Shown here piece after piece: positions 8,559-15,691 of a stretch of DNA of 17,680 nt (position 1 is the stretch's first letter; the number at the start of each line of letters is the position of its first letter). Made by a program: the position numbers and the translations under genes. This DNA comes from Entomomonas sp964395065 (lineage in GTDB: Bacteria > Pseudomonadota > Gammaproteobacteria > Pseudomonadales > Pseudomonadaceae). The notes below the pieces were generated by a model, which did no database searches, had not been told where the DNA came from, and was given only the letters and a program-made list of their open reading frames with translations. The DNA lies in contig CAYNAM010000050.1 of the NCBI GenBank assembly GCA_964395065.1, positions 1 to 17,680 on the forward strand, given 5' to 3'.

Positions 8559-8585
8559 AGTAGATACATGGATGATGTATCTACT
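8559..8585 (-). repeat. Perfect 11-bp hairpin in the mreB-mreC spacer
   Basis: AGTAGATACAT (8559-8569) and ATGTATCTACT (8575-8585) form a perfect stem with a five-base loop, beginning eight bases after the mreB stop. It is not followed by a T-tract in the leftward direction, so it is not a standard terminator. It could protect the 3' end of an mreB message or mark a processing site, which would allow more MreB than MreC and MreD. The structure is seen; the role is inference. Confidence 0.6.
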
Positions 8586-8593
8586 TATTTATA

Positions 8594-9649
8594 TCAGGGA
8601 TTAGTGGATAAAAGATCCATTGCATGGCGATCAATCATTTCTAATAGTTTGCCACCGCCTCTTGCTACACAAGTAAGAGGGTCTTCTGCGACAATAACAG
8701 GTAGACCTGTTTCTTGTGATATTAATTTGTCTAAATCTCTTAGTAATGCTCCACCACCGGTAAGTACGAGGCCACGTTCAGCGATGTCAGAGGCTAGCTC
8801 TGGCGGGGATTGCTCTAAAGCACTTTTTACCGCTTGAACAATTGTTGCTAATGACTCTTGAAGGGCTTCAAGTACTTCGGTTGAGGTTAATGTAAACGAC
8901 CGAGGTATCCCTTCTGCAAGATTACGGCCGCGCACTTCAATTTCACGGATTTCACCATTAGGATCAGGGAATGCCGAACCAATTTGCTGTTTAATGTGCT
9001 CTGCTGTGGATTCACCAATTAAGCTACCATAATTTCGGCGAACGTAAGTTACAATAGCTTCGTCAAAGCGGTCACCGCCTAGTCTGACAGATTCAGCATA
9101 AACCACGCCATTGAGCGATATAAGCGCAATTTCTGTGGTACCTCCACCAATGTCAATCACCATTGAACCGCGAGCTTCTTCTACAGGTAATCCAGCACCG
9201 ATGGCTGCCGCCATTGGCTCTTCAATTAAGTAAGCTTCACGAGCCCCAGCATGCAATGCTGCATCGCGAATTGTTCTACGCTCAACTTGAGTAGATTTAC
9301 AAGGGACACAGATTAAAATACGAGGACTAGGTGGAAGTAAACTTTTCTCATGTACTTTATTAATGAAGTATTCAAGCATGCTTTCACAGACTTCAAAATC
9401 AGCAATAACACCATCTTTCATTGGGCGGATTGCTGAGATATTACCAGGTGTACGTCCAAGCATTTGTTTTGCTTCTGTACCAACGGCAACAATAGTTTTT
9501 TGACTACCCTGATGACGAATAGCAACAACAGAGGGTTCATTTAAAACAATACCACGGTCACGAATATAGACCAATGTGTTGGCTGTTCCTAAATCAATAG
9601 ATAGATCACTAGAAAAAAAGCCGCGTAACTTCTTAAAGACATTAAACAT
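8594..9649 (-). CDS. mreB: Rod shape-determining protein MreB (actin homologue)
   Basis: MreB polymerises in an ATP-dependent way under the inner membrane and directs lateral wall synthesis. The 351-residue product (E. coli 347) has the actin-fold nucleotide motifs in order: phosphate-1 DLGTANT (19-25), IEEP (142-145), phosphate-2 DIGGGTTE (166-173), and adenosine-motif GLVLTGGGALL near 300. The hydrophobic and basic N-terminus MFNVFKKLRGFF is the membrane-binding segment. The start is set at ATG 9649-9647 rather than an in-frame ATG 45 bp upstream, because homologues begin with MFKKLRG or MLKKFRG just before SSDLSIDLG. The ribosome binding site is poor: only a GAG about 13 bases away. It is divergent from gatC and first in the leftward cluster, with a 93-bp spacer before mreC. 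Confidence 0.97.
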   Translation of the reverse strand: MFNVFKKLRGFFSSDLSIDLGTANTLVYIRDRGIVLNEPSVVAIRHQGSQKTIVAVGTEAKQMLGRTPGNISAIRPMKDGVIADFEVCESMLEYFINKVHEKSLLPPSPRILICVPCKSTQVERRTIRDAALHAGAREAYLIEEPMAAAIGAGLPVEEARGSMVIDIGGGTTEIALISLNGVVYAESVRLGGDRFDEAIVTYVRRNYGSLIGESTAEHIKQQIGSAFPDPNGEIREIEVRGRNLAEGIPRSFTLTSTEVLEALQESLATIVQAVKSALEQSPPELASDIAERGLVLTGGGALLRDLDKLISQETGLPVIVAEDPLTCVARGGGKLLEMIDRHAMDLLSTNP

Positions 9650-9719
9650 ACAGGAAGAACTCAAGTTTTTAATTAAAAGAATAAAAATGTACAATAATCA
9701 ACAATGATAAAACAAAAAT

Positions 9720-9741
9720 TATTCCTATATAATGAGGAATA
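9720..9741. repeat. 7-bp inverted repeat around a TATAAT box, mreB-gatC spacer
   Basis: TATTCCT (9720-9726) and AGGAATA (9735-9741) are perfect inverted arms separated by ATATAATG, which contains the TATAAT at 9728-9733. A symmetrical site wrapped round a -10 box is what a repressor operator would look like. I do not recognise it as the site of a known regulator, and chance is possible in DNA this AT-rich. Confidence 0.4.
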
Positions 9742-9791
9742 GAAATCAATATTGTGATAAATTGTAAAAAAATTACGTAAAATTTATATAG

Positions 9792-9813
9792 TGGGAAATT
9801 GTATCCCATTTTT
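9792..9813 (+). repeat. Short hairpin with T-run upstream of gatC
   Basis: TGGGA (9792-9796) and TCCCA (9804-9808) form a 5-bp stem with a seven-base loop, followed by five T. It resembles a weak terminator or attenuator in the gatC leader, placed 29 bases before the start codon. The stem is short, so its effect on transcription is doubtful. Confidence 0.3.
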
Positions 9814-9841
9814 AAAAAATTATATATAGCTGGAGAGATTA

Positions 9842-10129
9842 ATGGCACTTGAGCAAACAGATGTTGAAAAAATTGCCCAGTTAGCGGCGCTAAGGCTAAA
9901 TGAAAGTGACTTAGCCGAAAGCACGGTGATGTTAAATAATATTTTGCAGTTAGTTGACCGTATGCAAGCAGTGGATACAAAAGGTATAGAACCATTGGCT
10001 CACCCTTTAGAGGCTATCCAAAGGCTGCGTCCTGATATGGTCACTGAAGAAAATCATCGCGATGAGTATCAAAAAATTGCTCCATCTGTAAGTGATGGCT
10101 TATACCTTGTCCCTAAAGTAATTGATTAA
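9842..10129 (+). CDS. gatC: Asp-tRNA(Asn)/Glu-tRNA(Gln) amidotransferase subunit C
   Basis: GatC is the small subunit that wraps round GatA and GatB and stabilises the GatCAB complex. The 95-residue product is the usual family length. It shows the N-terminal helical pattern VEKIAQLAALRLNESDL, the central IEPLAHPLE segment, the RPDMV loop and the C-terminal LVPKVI hallmark. The ATG at 9842 has GGAG six bases ahead. gatA follows after 17 bp, and gatB after that, so the three subunits form one operon in the order C-A-B, divergent from mreB as in Pseudomonas. Confidence 0.96.
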   Translation: MALEQTDVEKIAQLAALRLNESDLAESTVMLNNILQLVDRMQAVDTKGIEPLAHPLEAIQRLRPDMVTEENHRDEYQKIAPSVSDGLYLVPKVID

Positions 10130-10146
10130 TTTAAGGTAAACAAATA

Positions 10147-11598
10147 ATGCATCAATTGACCTTGTCGGAAATTTCTAAAGCATTAATAGCAAAAGAGTTT
10201 AGCTCTGTAGAAATTACTCAGTATCTGTTAGAAAGAATTAAGCAGCTTGACCCACAGCTCAACAGCTTTATTACCATCACCGAATCATTAGCTATGGAAC
10301 AAGCTAATGCAGCAGATGAAAGACGCGCAAAAGGGAAGTACCATGAGTTGTTGGGGGTTCCTATTGCCCATAAAGATTTGTTTTGTACGCAAGGCATACG
10401 CACTAGTTGCGGTTCCAAAATGTTGGATAATTTTATTGCCCCCTATAATGCAACGGTTGTTCAGAAATTAATCAATGCAGGCTGTGTAACATTAGGTAAA
10501 ACTAACTTAGATGAGTTTGCAATGGGCTCTTCGAATGAGTCTAGTTATTATGGGCCTGTTAAAAATCCATGGGATACATCACGTGTTCCGGGTGGGTCGA
10601 GTGGCGGTGCGGCGGCGGCGGTAGCTGCTCGGTTAACCCCTGCCTCTACAGGAACAGATACAGGTGGTTCAATTCGTCAACCTGCTGCTTTTAATGGTGT
10701 GACAGGTATTAAGCCTACCTATGGGCGTGTTTCTCGTTGGGGTATGATTGCTTATGCCTCTAGCTTGGATCAAGGTGGGCCTATTGCAAGAACAGCCGAA
10801 GATTGTGCTTTATTATTATTAGCTATGGCAGGGTTTGACCAAAAAGACTCAACCTGTGTTAATGAACCAGTGCCTGACTATTATAATTTCTTAGATAAGA
10901 AACTGATTGGTTTAAAAGTAGGGCTACCTAAAGAGTTCTTTAGTCAGGGGCTTGATTCACGCATTGCCACTTTAATAGATAATGCAGTGAAAGAATTACA
11001 AAAATTGGGCGCAGAGGTCAAAGAAATAAGCTTGGCGAACATGGAACAGGCGATTCCAGCTTATTATGTTATTGCTCCTGCTGAGGCATCTTCAAATTTA
11101 TCTCGTTTTGATGGTGCACGTTTTGGTTATCGTTGTGATAATCCTAAAGATTTACAGGATATGTATACTCGTTCACGAACAGAAGGGTTTGGTGCTGAAG
11201 TCAGACGACGTATTTTAGTAGGCACTTATGCTTTATCGGCGGGTTATTATGATGCTTATTATTTACAGGCTCAAAAAATTCGTCGCTTAATCAAAAATGA
11301 TTTTATTCGGGCGTTTAATGAAGTGGATGTAATTTTCTGTCCAACTACACCTAATCCTGCTTGGAAGCTTGGTGAGAAAGTAGGTGATCCTGTTGCGCAG
11401 TATTTAGAAGATGTTTATACCATTACAGCTAATTTGGCAGGTTTGCCTGCATTGTCTATGCCCATTGGTTTTGCTGATGGTTTACCAGTAGGTGGGCAGT
11501 TGTTAGCTCCTTATTTTGAAGAGGGGCGTTTGCTTAATGTTGCTCATCAATATCAACAAGTGACTGACTGGCATCGTCAAGTCCCTACTGGATTTTAA
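10147..11598 (+). CDS. gatA: Asp-tRNA(Asn)/Glu-tRNA(Gln) amidotransferase subunit A
   Basis: GatA is the glutaminase subunit. It releases ammonia from glutamine, which passes to GatB for amidation of Glu-tRNA(Gln) and Asp-tRNA(Asn). The 483-residue product belongs to the amidase-signature family. The Ser-cisSer-Lys triad is intact: Lys76 (IAHKDLF), Ser151 (PGGSSGG) and Ser175 (DTGGSIRQPA). The spacing equals that of the characterised Lys79/Ser154/Ser178. The glycine- and alanine-rich GGSSGGAAAAVAA segment is normal for the family. The ATG at 10147 has AAGG at 10133-10136. Its stop codon TAA overlaps the gatB ribosome binding site AAGGAG (11597-11602), so gatB is translated close behind it. 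Confidence 0.97.
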   Translation: MHQLTLSEISKALIAKEFSSVEITQYLLERIKQLDPQLNSFITITESLAMEQANAADERRAKGKYHELLGVPIAHKDLFCTQGIRTSCGSKMLDNFIAPYNATVVQKLINAGCVTLGKTNLDEFAMGSSNESSYYGPVKNPWDTSRVPGGSSGGAAAAVAARLTPASTGTDTGGSIRQPAAFNGVTGIKPTYGRVSRWGMIAYASSLDQGGPIARTAEDCALLLLAMAGFDQKDSTCVNEPVPDYYNFLDKKLIGLKVGLPKEFFSQGLDSRIATLIDNAVKELQKLGAEVKEISLANMEQAIPAYYVIAPAEASSNLSRFDGARFGYRCDNPKDLQDMYTRSRTEGFGAEVRRRILVGTYALSAGYYDAYYLQAQKIRRLIKNDFIRAFNEVDVIFCPTTPNPAWKLGEKVGDPVAQYLEDVYTITANLAGLPALSMPIGFADGLPVGGQLLAPYFEEGRLLNVAHQYQQVTDWHRQVPTGF

Positions 11599-11610
11599 GG
11601 AGTTAAGCAG

Positions 11611-13056
11611 ATGCAATGGGAAATAGTGATTGGTTTAGAGATTCATGCACAGCTTTCAACTGTGTCCAAAATCTTTTCAGGTAGTAGTACAACCTTTGGT
11701 GCTGAGCCTAATACACAAGCCAGCTTGATTGATTTAGGTATGCCAGGTGTTTTGCCAGTATTAAATGGTCAGGCAGTGCGTCGTGCGATTAAATTCGGTT
11801 TAGCCATCAATGCAGAAATTGGTAAGAAAAGTGTTTTTGCTCGTAAAAATTATTTTTATCCTGATTTGCCAAAAGGTTACCAAATTAGCCAGTTTGAGTT
11901 GCCAATTGTGGGCAAGGGACATCTGGATATTGCTTTAGAAGATGGTACAGTTAAAACAGTAGGTATTACGCGTGCTCATCTAGAAGAGGATGCTGGTAAG
12001 AGCTTACACGAAGACTTTCAGGGCATGACAGGGATCGATTTAAATCGTGCAGGGACACCTTTGTTAGAGATTGTTTCTGAGCCTGACATGCGCAGTGCTA
12101 AAGAAGCGGTAGCCTATGCAAAAGCAATACATGCATTGGTAAGTTATTTAGATATTTGTGATGGTAATATGGCAGAAGGATCATTGCGTTGTGATTGTAA
12201 CGTATCGGTCAGACCTAAAGGTGCTAAAGAGTTTGGGACGCGTTGTGAAATCAAAAATGTTAACTCATTTCGTAATGTTGAAAAAGCGATAACCTATGAA
12301 GCTAATCGTCAAATCGAGATTTTAGAAGATGGTGGTAGTATTATCCAAGAAACTCGCTTGTATGATCCTGCAAAAGATGAAACGCGTTCTATGCGCAGTA
12401 AAGAAGAGGCGAATGATTACCGTTATTTCCCCGATCCTGATTTGTTACCTGTTGTATTAGATGATGAGTTAATCGAAGAAGTTAGAGCCTTATTGCCTGA
12501 ATTGCCTACTGAAAAGCGTGAGCGGTTGCAGCAGCAGTTTGGTTTATCTGTTTATGATGCCAGTGTATTAACGGCGAGCAAAGAGTTAGCTGATTATTTC
12601 GAGCAGGCACAAGCGATTTGTGGTGATGCTAAGTTAACAGCTAACTGGGTGATGGGAGAGTTATCGAGTTTGCTGAATAAGGATAATTTAGATATTGCAT
12701 CTTCTCCTATTTCCGCAGAGCTGCTTGGTGGTTTACTCATGCGAATTAAAGATAATACTATTTCTGGCAAAATCGCAAAAACAGTATTTGAAGCGATGGC
12801 TGCTGGCGAGGGGACAGCCGATGATATTATTAGTGCGAAAGGGCTAAAACAAGTCACTGACTCGGGTGAAATTGAATCTATTTTAGATGAGATGCTTTCA
12901 GGATTAGCTAAAGATGTTGAAGAGTATCGTTTAGCTGATGACAATAAGCGTAAGAAGATGTTTGGTTTTTTTGTTGGGCAGGCAATGAAAGCCTCTAAGG
13001 GAAAAGCGAATCCTCAACAAGTTAATGCGTTGCTAAAAAGTAAACTTGAAGGTTAA
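11611..13056 (+). CDS. gatB: Asp-tRNA(Asn)/Glu-tRNA(Gln) amidotransferase subunit B
   Basis: GatB binds the mischarged tRNA, activates the side-chain carboxylate with ATP and adds the ammonia delivered from GatA. The 481-residue product begins MQWEIVIGLEIHAQL, the standard family start. It contains HLEEDAGK (123-130), NRAGTPLLEIVSEPD (145-159), GSLRCDCNVSVR (190-201) and GTRCEIKNVNSFR (209-221) in the catalytic cradle domain. The C-terminal part, from about 330, is the helical and YqeY-like tRNA-binding tail, ending near PQQVNALLKSKL. A strong AAGGAG lies eight bases before the ATG, inside the gatA stop region. Whether the cell amidates Gln-tRNA, Asn-tRNA or both cannot be told from this window. 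Confidence 0.97.
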   Translation: MQWEIVIGLEIHAQLSTVSKIFSGSSTTFGAEPNTQASLIDLGMPGVLPVLNGQAVRRAIKFGLAINAEIGKKSVFARKNYFYPDLPKGYQISQFELPIVGKGHLDIALEDGTVKTVGITRAHLEEDAGKSLHEDFQGMTGIDLNRAGTPLLEIVSEPDMRSAKEAVAYAKAIHALVSYLDICDGNMAEGSLRCDCNVSVRPKGAKEFGTRCEIKNVNSFRNVEKAITYEANRQIEILEDGGSIIQETRLYDPAKDETRSMRSKEEANDYRYFPDPDLLPVVLDDELIEEVRALLPELPTEKRERLQQQFGLSVYDASVLTASKELADYFEQAQAICGDAKLTANWVMGELSSLLNKDNLDIASSPISAELLGGLLMRIKDNTISGKIAKTVFEAMAAGEGTADDIISAKGLKQVTDSGEIESILDEMLSGLAKDVEEYRLADDNKRKKMFGFFVGQAMKASKGKANPQQVNALLKSKLEG

Positions 13057-13100
13057 TAATGAATTTTATGGGAAGTAATTTATTCCTATTAATAAGTAAA

Positions 13101-13135
13101 GAGTAAGTACTTAGATAGCAAATAGGTATTTACTC
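13101..13135 (+). terminator. Possible weak terminator after gatCAB
   Basis: GAGTAAGTAC (13101-13110) pairs with GTATTTACTC (13126-13135) over ten base pairs, one of them G-T, with a 15-base loop. It is followed by TCTTT rather than a clean T-run. It lies 45 bp after the gatB stop and 63 bp before the next start. It may reduce rather than stop read-through into the downstream gene. Confidence 0.4.
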
Positions 13136-13197
13136 TCTTTAATCCCCATAACAGATGTGGTTTTAATAAAGAATTAGTCGTATTTGGAATTTAATAT

Positions 13198-14340
13198 ATG
13201 AGTCGTTCAGATCAAAATCCCCCTGAGGTATTTGATTTTTATAAGCGTAAAAAAGCTAAAGATGAAATAGAAAACGAGGTGAGCATAGAAAAAAATGATT
13301 TAGATAAGGTGCATGCCAGCAAAAAAATACAGATTGTCATTTTGGACTTGGATACGAAGGCAATGAGTGCATTAAGCTCGCTTTTAAAACCTCGTTATGA
13401 TGTTCACTGCTGTACTTCACCAAGTAATGCTTTAAGATTATTGAGTACAAAAAAGATTGCATTGATCATAAGTGAACAGGCATTTCCTAATTTGAGTATT
13501 TTAGGTTCTGATTTTTTAAAGCAAGCAAAAAAAATAGCCCCCTTTACAGCAAGAATTTTATTGGCAGGGCAACTAGATTTTGGGAAAGCAAAATACTCTT
13601 TAGAAAAAGGCGATGTTTTTAAGTTAATTAAAAAGCCATTTGATAATAATAGAATGCTTGAGCTGATTGATAGTGCTGTTGAATCCTACCTTGAAAACTC
13701 TGGTAGTTTAGCTGCAGCTGCTGCCAAAATGCAGCAACATGCCCCTAATATTACTAAGCAAGTTGAACTGAAAAAAACTGTTTCTCCCTCTTCTAATCCT
13801 GTGATTATTCAATGTGATGATAGTGCTTTTTTTGAAGAGGTCAAAGAAAACTATATAGATAAAGCATTTTTTATTCATACTAAAAATAAAGATGAAACGA
13901 TCAAGGTTTTAGAGTCGACAGTTGTTAAAACGTTGGTTTATTGTTTTAGTAATATGCGATTTCAGGAAGAGCAAGAAATACTTTTTTTAGAGCAGATTAA
14001 ATCTGAGTTGCCTCATTTAACTATTATCACGGTTATGAATAAAGATAAAATGAACTATCAGCAAATTATGAATCTGTTAACAAATAAAATTATTTTTAAT
14101 TATTTACCCTTTAATACTAAGCCTGAAAAACTTTATCAGCAAATATCCGCAGCTATTGAGATGTCTAATAGGTTATATGTTGCTCCTGTTTACTTGGTTT
14201 GGCCACCGCTTGAGCGTGTTGAACCTGAACCAGAGGAGGAGACGATATCTGAGGCTTTAAAAGATGTGAGTTTAAAGGTGAAAGAGGGGGTTTTGTCGGG
14301 TATTGAAACCGTTAAAGGTTTCTTTAAGAAAAAAGATTAA
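13198..14340 (+). CDS. Tandem receiver-like (pseudo-response regulator) protein, function unknown
   Basis: I recognise no named gene. The 380-residue protein opens with a charged tail (1-40). A receiver domain follows (about 43-165) that reads like the HupR/HoxA-type family: acidic pair Asp50/Asp52, the ARILLAGQLD strand and Lys146 in KKPF. The phosphorylation-site position is Glu93 (LIISEQAFP) instead of Asp, and the usual switch Ser/Thr is Ala123. An Ala-rich linker (168-183) leads to a second domain (about 200-322) with the same strand-helix rhythm. That domain keeps Asp207/Asp208 but has no phosphoacceptor (YCFSN) or lysine (YLPF). The end is an EPEPEEE stretch and an amphipathic, Lys-rich tail (349-380). 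There is no DNA-binding or enzymatic output domain. The ribosome binding site is weak (GGA at 13186-13188). Control by protein binding rather than phosphorylation is inference. Confidence 0.7.
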   Translation: MSRSDQNPPEVFDFYKRKKAKDEIENEVSIEKNDLDKVHASKKIQIVILDLDTKAMSALSSLLKPRYDVHCCTSPSNALRLLSTKKIALIISEQAFPNLSILGSDFLKQAKKIAPFTARILLAGQLDFGKAKYSLEKGDVFKLIKKPFDNNRMLELIDSAVESYLENSGSLAAAAAKMQQHAPNITKQVELKKTVSPSSNPVIIQCDDSAFFEEVKENYIDKAFFIHTKNKDETIKVLESTVVKTLVYCFSNMRFQEEQEILFLEQIKSELPHLTIITVMNKDKMNYQQIMNLLTNKIIFNYLPFNTKPEKLYQQISAAIEMSNRLYVAPVYLVWPPLERVEPEPEEETISEALKDVSLKVKEGVLSGIETVKGFFKKKD

Positions 14341-14356
14341 TAGCATAAAGAATATA

Positions 14357-15238
14357 TTATTGGCGTAAGTGTAGTACGTTAATAGTCGGTGGGGTGAACA
14401 ATCTTAATGGAAGGTTATCTTCGCCAACGCCAGGTGTAATAAATACAGGGACTGTTTTATTGGTTGCTTCATAGTATCCACAAGTGAATTTATGTTGGGT
14501 TCTTATAACCAGTTTGTTTGTGATGAAGGGTAAGTATACTTGTCCACAATGGGTATGCCCTGCTAGTAAGAGAGGAACATTAAAGGAAAGAAGCTGATCG
14601 CTACTATCAGGATTATGGGCAAGCGCTAGAATTGGTTTTGTTTTATCAGCTTTCTTTAGGAAATTAGTGTCATCTTGGGATTCGAGGCGATCATTTAGAC
14701 CAGCTAGTTGATAAGTACCAAGATTGATGATGTCATTTTCAATAAGCTTAACGTGGTATTCCTTTAGCGTATCTAGTAATTCTTTGTGGATGCTTCGATA
14801 GTCATGGTTGCCTCTTACGGCATAAACAGGTTTATTTATGTCTGCTAATGGTTTGAAGAGTTTTTTATAGTCGCTAGGATTGGCTTTGTAGATAAAATCT
14901 CCTGCAATAATTACATAATCAGCGGGAATATTATTTATCTTATCAACAATACGTTGTAGGTAGTGCTGGTCTTTATACAATCCTAAGTGAATATCTGCGA
15001 TTAAAATAATGTCTGCATTAAAAGTTAAATGCTTAATTGTCTTTTCTTTGGTAAGAAGAAGATTAGGTTCAATGTAGTGAGCCCACAGAAAAAGTAAGCT
15101 TAAAATAAGAATAAGAATGTTTGTTTTTTTATAGTATTTCTTTTTTATAAGGTAGGGGCATAGAATAATAAAGACAAAACAAAGCCAACCTAAATAAATG
15201 GATAGAAAACCCAAGAGTGTAATAATAAAAGAAATCAT
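14357..15238 (-). CDS. Membrane-anchored calcineurin-like metallophosphoesterase (YkuE/YaeI/LpxG-like)
   Basis: The 293-residue protein has two N-terminal membrane segments (about 4-30 and 40-55), then a dinuclear-metal phosphoesterase domain. All motifs are intact: Asp82-x-His84 (IADIHLG), Asp114 (AGDFI), Asn144-His145 (RGNHD), His208 (AHNPD), and His228/His230 (GHTHCGQ). GHTHCGQVYLPF is typical of the YkuE/YaeI group. Some relatives cleave UDP-2,3-diacylglucosamine in lipid A synthesis (LpxG), others are general phosphodiesterases; the sequence does not decide. No ribosome binding site precedes the ATG at 15238, though the signal-like helix starts there and supports this start. It converges on the pseudo-receiver gene with a 16-bp gap and lies downstream of the tRNA-Glu, separated from it by a terminator. 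Confidence 0.85.
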   Translation of the reverse strand: MISFIITLLGFLSIYLGWLCFVFIILCPYLIKKKYYKKTNILILILSLLFLWAHYIEPNLLLTKEKTIKHLTFNADIILIADIHLGLYKDQHYLQRIVDKINNIPADYVIIAGDFIYKANPSDYKKLFKPLADINKPVYAVRGNHDYRSIHKELLDTLKEYHVKLIENDIINLGTYQLAGLNDRLESQDDTNFLKKADKTKPILALAHNPDSSDQLLSFNVPLLLAGHTHCGQVYLPFITNKLVIRTQHKFTCGYYEATNKTVPVFITPGVGEDNLPLRLFTPPTINVLHLRQ

Positions 15239-15253
15239 GGATTCAGATTAATA

Positions 15254-15279
15254 ATAAAGGTAGCTAATGCTACCTTTAT
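15254..15279 (-). terminator. Terminator downstream of tRNA-Glu
   Basis: A perfect 11-bp stem (15254-15264 with 15269-15279) and a four-base loop lie six bases beyond the tRNA CCA end. In the leftward direction the stem ends in TTTATTATTAAT, a broken T-tract. It fits an intrinsic terminator for the single-tRNA transcript and separates it from the phosphoesterase gene, whose start is only 16 bp further on. Confidence 0.75.
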
Positions 15280-15285
15280 AGTATA

Positions 15286-15360
15286 TGGCGTCCCCTAGGG
15301 GACTCGAACCCCTGTTACCGCCGTGAAAGGGCGATGTCCTAACCACTAGACGAAGGGGAC
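15286..15360 (-). tRNA. tRNA-Glu, anticodon TTC
   Basis: The reverse complement folds as a standard tRNA. The 7-bp acceptor is GTCCCCT (15360-15354) with AGGGGAC (15296-15290), the discriminator is G, and the CCA is encoded (15288-15286). The anticodon arm has the loop CTTTCAC with anticodon TTC at 15327-15325. The T arm is CAGGGGTTCGAGTCCCCTA-like and intact. The acceptor, anticodon stem and TTC anticodon match bacterial tRNA-Glu nearly base for base. It stands alone rather than inside an rRNA operon. Confidence 0.97.
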
Positions 15361-15372
15361 AAAACCTTCTAT

Positions 15373-15401
15373 GTTATAACTCTATAACGGATGTATGTAT
15401 T
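15373..15401 (-). promoter_or_regulatory. Candidate promoter of tRNA-Glu
   Basis: Leftward TATAAC (15378-15373) matches the -10 consensus at five of six positions and lies 12 bases before the mature tRNA 5' end. A weak -35, AATACA (15401-15396), is 17 bases upstream and matches only its second half. Placement fits a short tRNA leader, but the -35 is poor. Confidence 0.35.
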
Positions 15402-15691
15402 AGTTGACTAAATAATACACCTAGTTGAAAGGTCGATTATAATAATATGGCTTTATTATTTTTACAAGCTTTTTTTAGGCTTAGTCTGTTTTATTATTAG
15501 AGTTAGGTGATGTAAAGGCCAGACTGGCCTCTATAAAGAGTGAACTAGTAAGTAAATGCTAAATTAGGTTAATATCCAAAGTATGGCATTTTTTGATTTC
15601 TGATGATTTTTTATTTATGCTCGTTTTTTGGATAGAGCGTTTTTAAAGACCTGTTTAAGGTCAATGATTAATTCATTTTTATAAAACTGTT
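15402..15691. other. Gene-free spacer between tRNA-Glu and the feo promoter
   Basis: This is part of a 400-bp gap without a protein gene (15361-15760). It is AT-rich and holds several small inverted repeats: AATAATA/TATTATT (15441-15460), AGGCCA/TGGCCT (15516-15530), AAATGC/GCATTT before a T-run (15554-15594), and GCTC/GAGC before a T-run (15619-15643). None has the strength of a classical terminator. A small RNA could be hidden here, but I cannot identify one. Confidence 0.4.
15516..15530. repeat. Perfect GC-rich inverted repeat AGGCCA-GAC-TGGCCT
   Basis: Six-base perfect arms with a three-base loop stand out as the most GC-rich piece of an otherwise AT-rich spacer. There is no T-tract on either side, so it is not a terminator. 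It lies about 160 bp upstream of the feo promoter, far for a conventional operator. Confidence 0.4.

Larger units (their letters stand above)
9650..9841. promoter_or_regulatory. Divergent control region between mreB and gatC
   Basis: This 192-bp, very AT-rich spacer must hold promoters for both directions. For gatC, two candidates are visible on the + strand: a perfect TATAAT at 9728-9733 with no convincing -35, and TTGTAA (9762-9767) spaced 17 bases from TATATA (9785-9790). I could not choose a leftward mreB promoter. The gatC ribosome binding site is GGAG at 9832-9835, six bases before the ATG. Two inverted repeats within it are listed separately. Confidence 0.5.

Noticed and set aside
8388..8837. 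149-codon open frame on the + strand across the mreB-mreC spacer
   Set aside because: It lies antisense over the end of mreB and the start of mreC, whose protein identity is certain, and its translation shows no family pattern or ribosome binding site.
9669..9995. 108-codon leftward open frame over the mreB-gatC spacer and gatC
   Set aside because: Hydrophobic composition comes from AT-rich DNA; it overlaps gatC antisense and has no recognisable domain.
10600..10625. Short GC-rich run of GCG codons in gatA
   Set aside because: It encodes the normal Ala-rich stretch after the catalytic GGSSGG motif of amidases, not an unstable repeat of interest.
13066..13095. GGAA/TTCC inverted bases just after gatB
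   Set aside because: The arms are four or five bases with almost no loop and no T-run; the longer stem at 13101-13135 is the better candidate.
15595..15608. TTGATTTCTGATGA as an FNR site upstream of feo
   Set aside because: Only the left half fits TTGAT-N4-ATCAA, and it is over 100 bp from the promoter.
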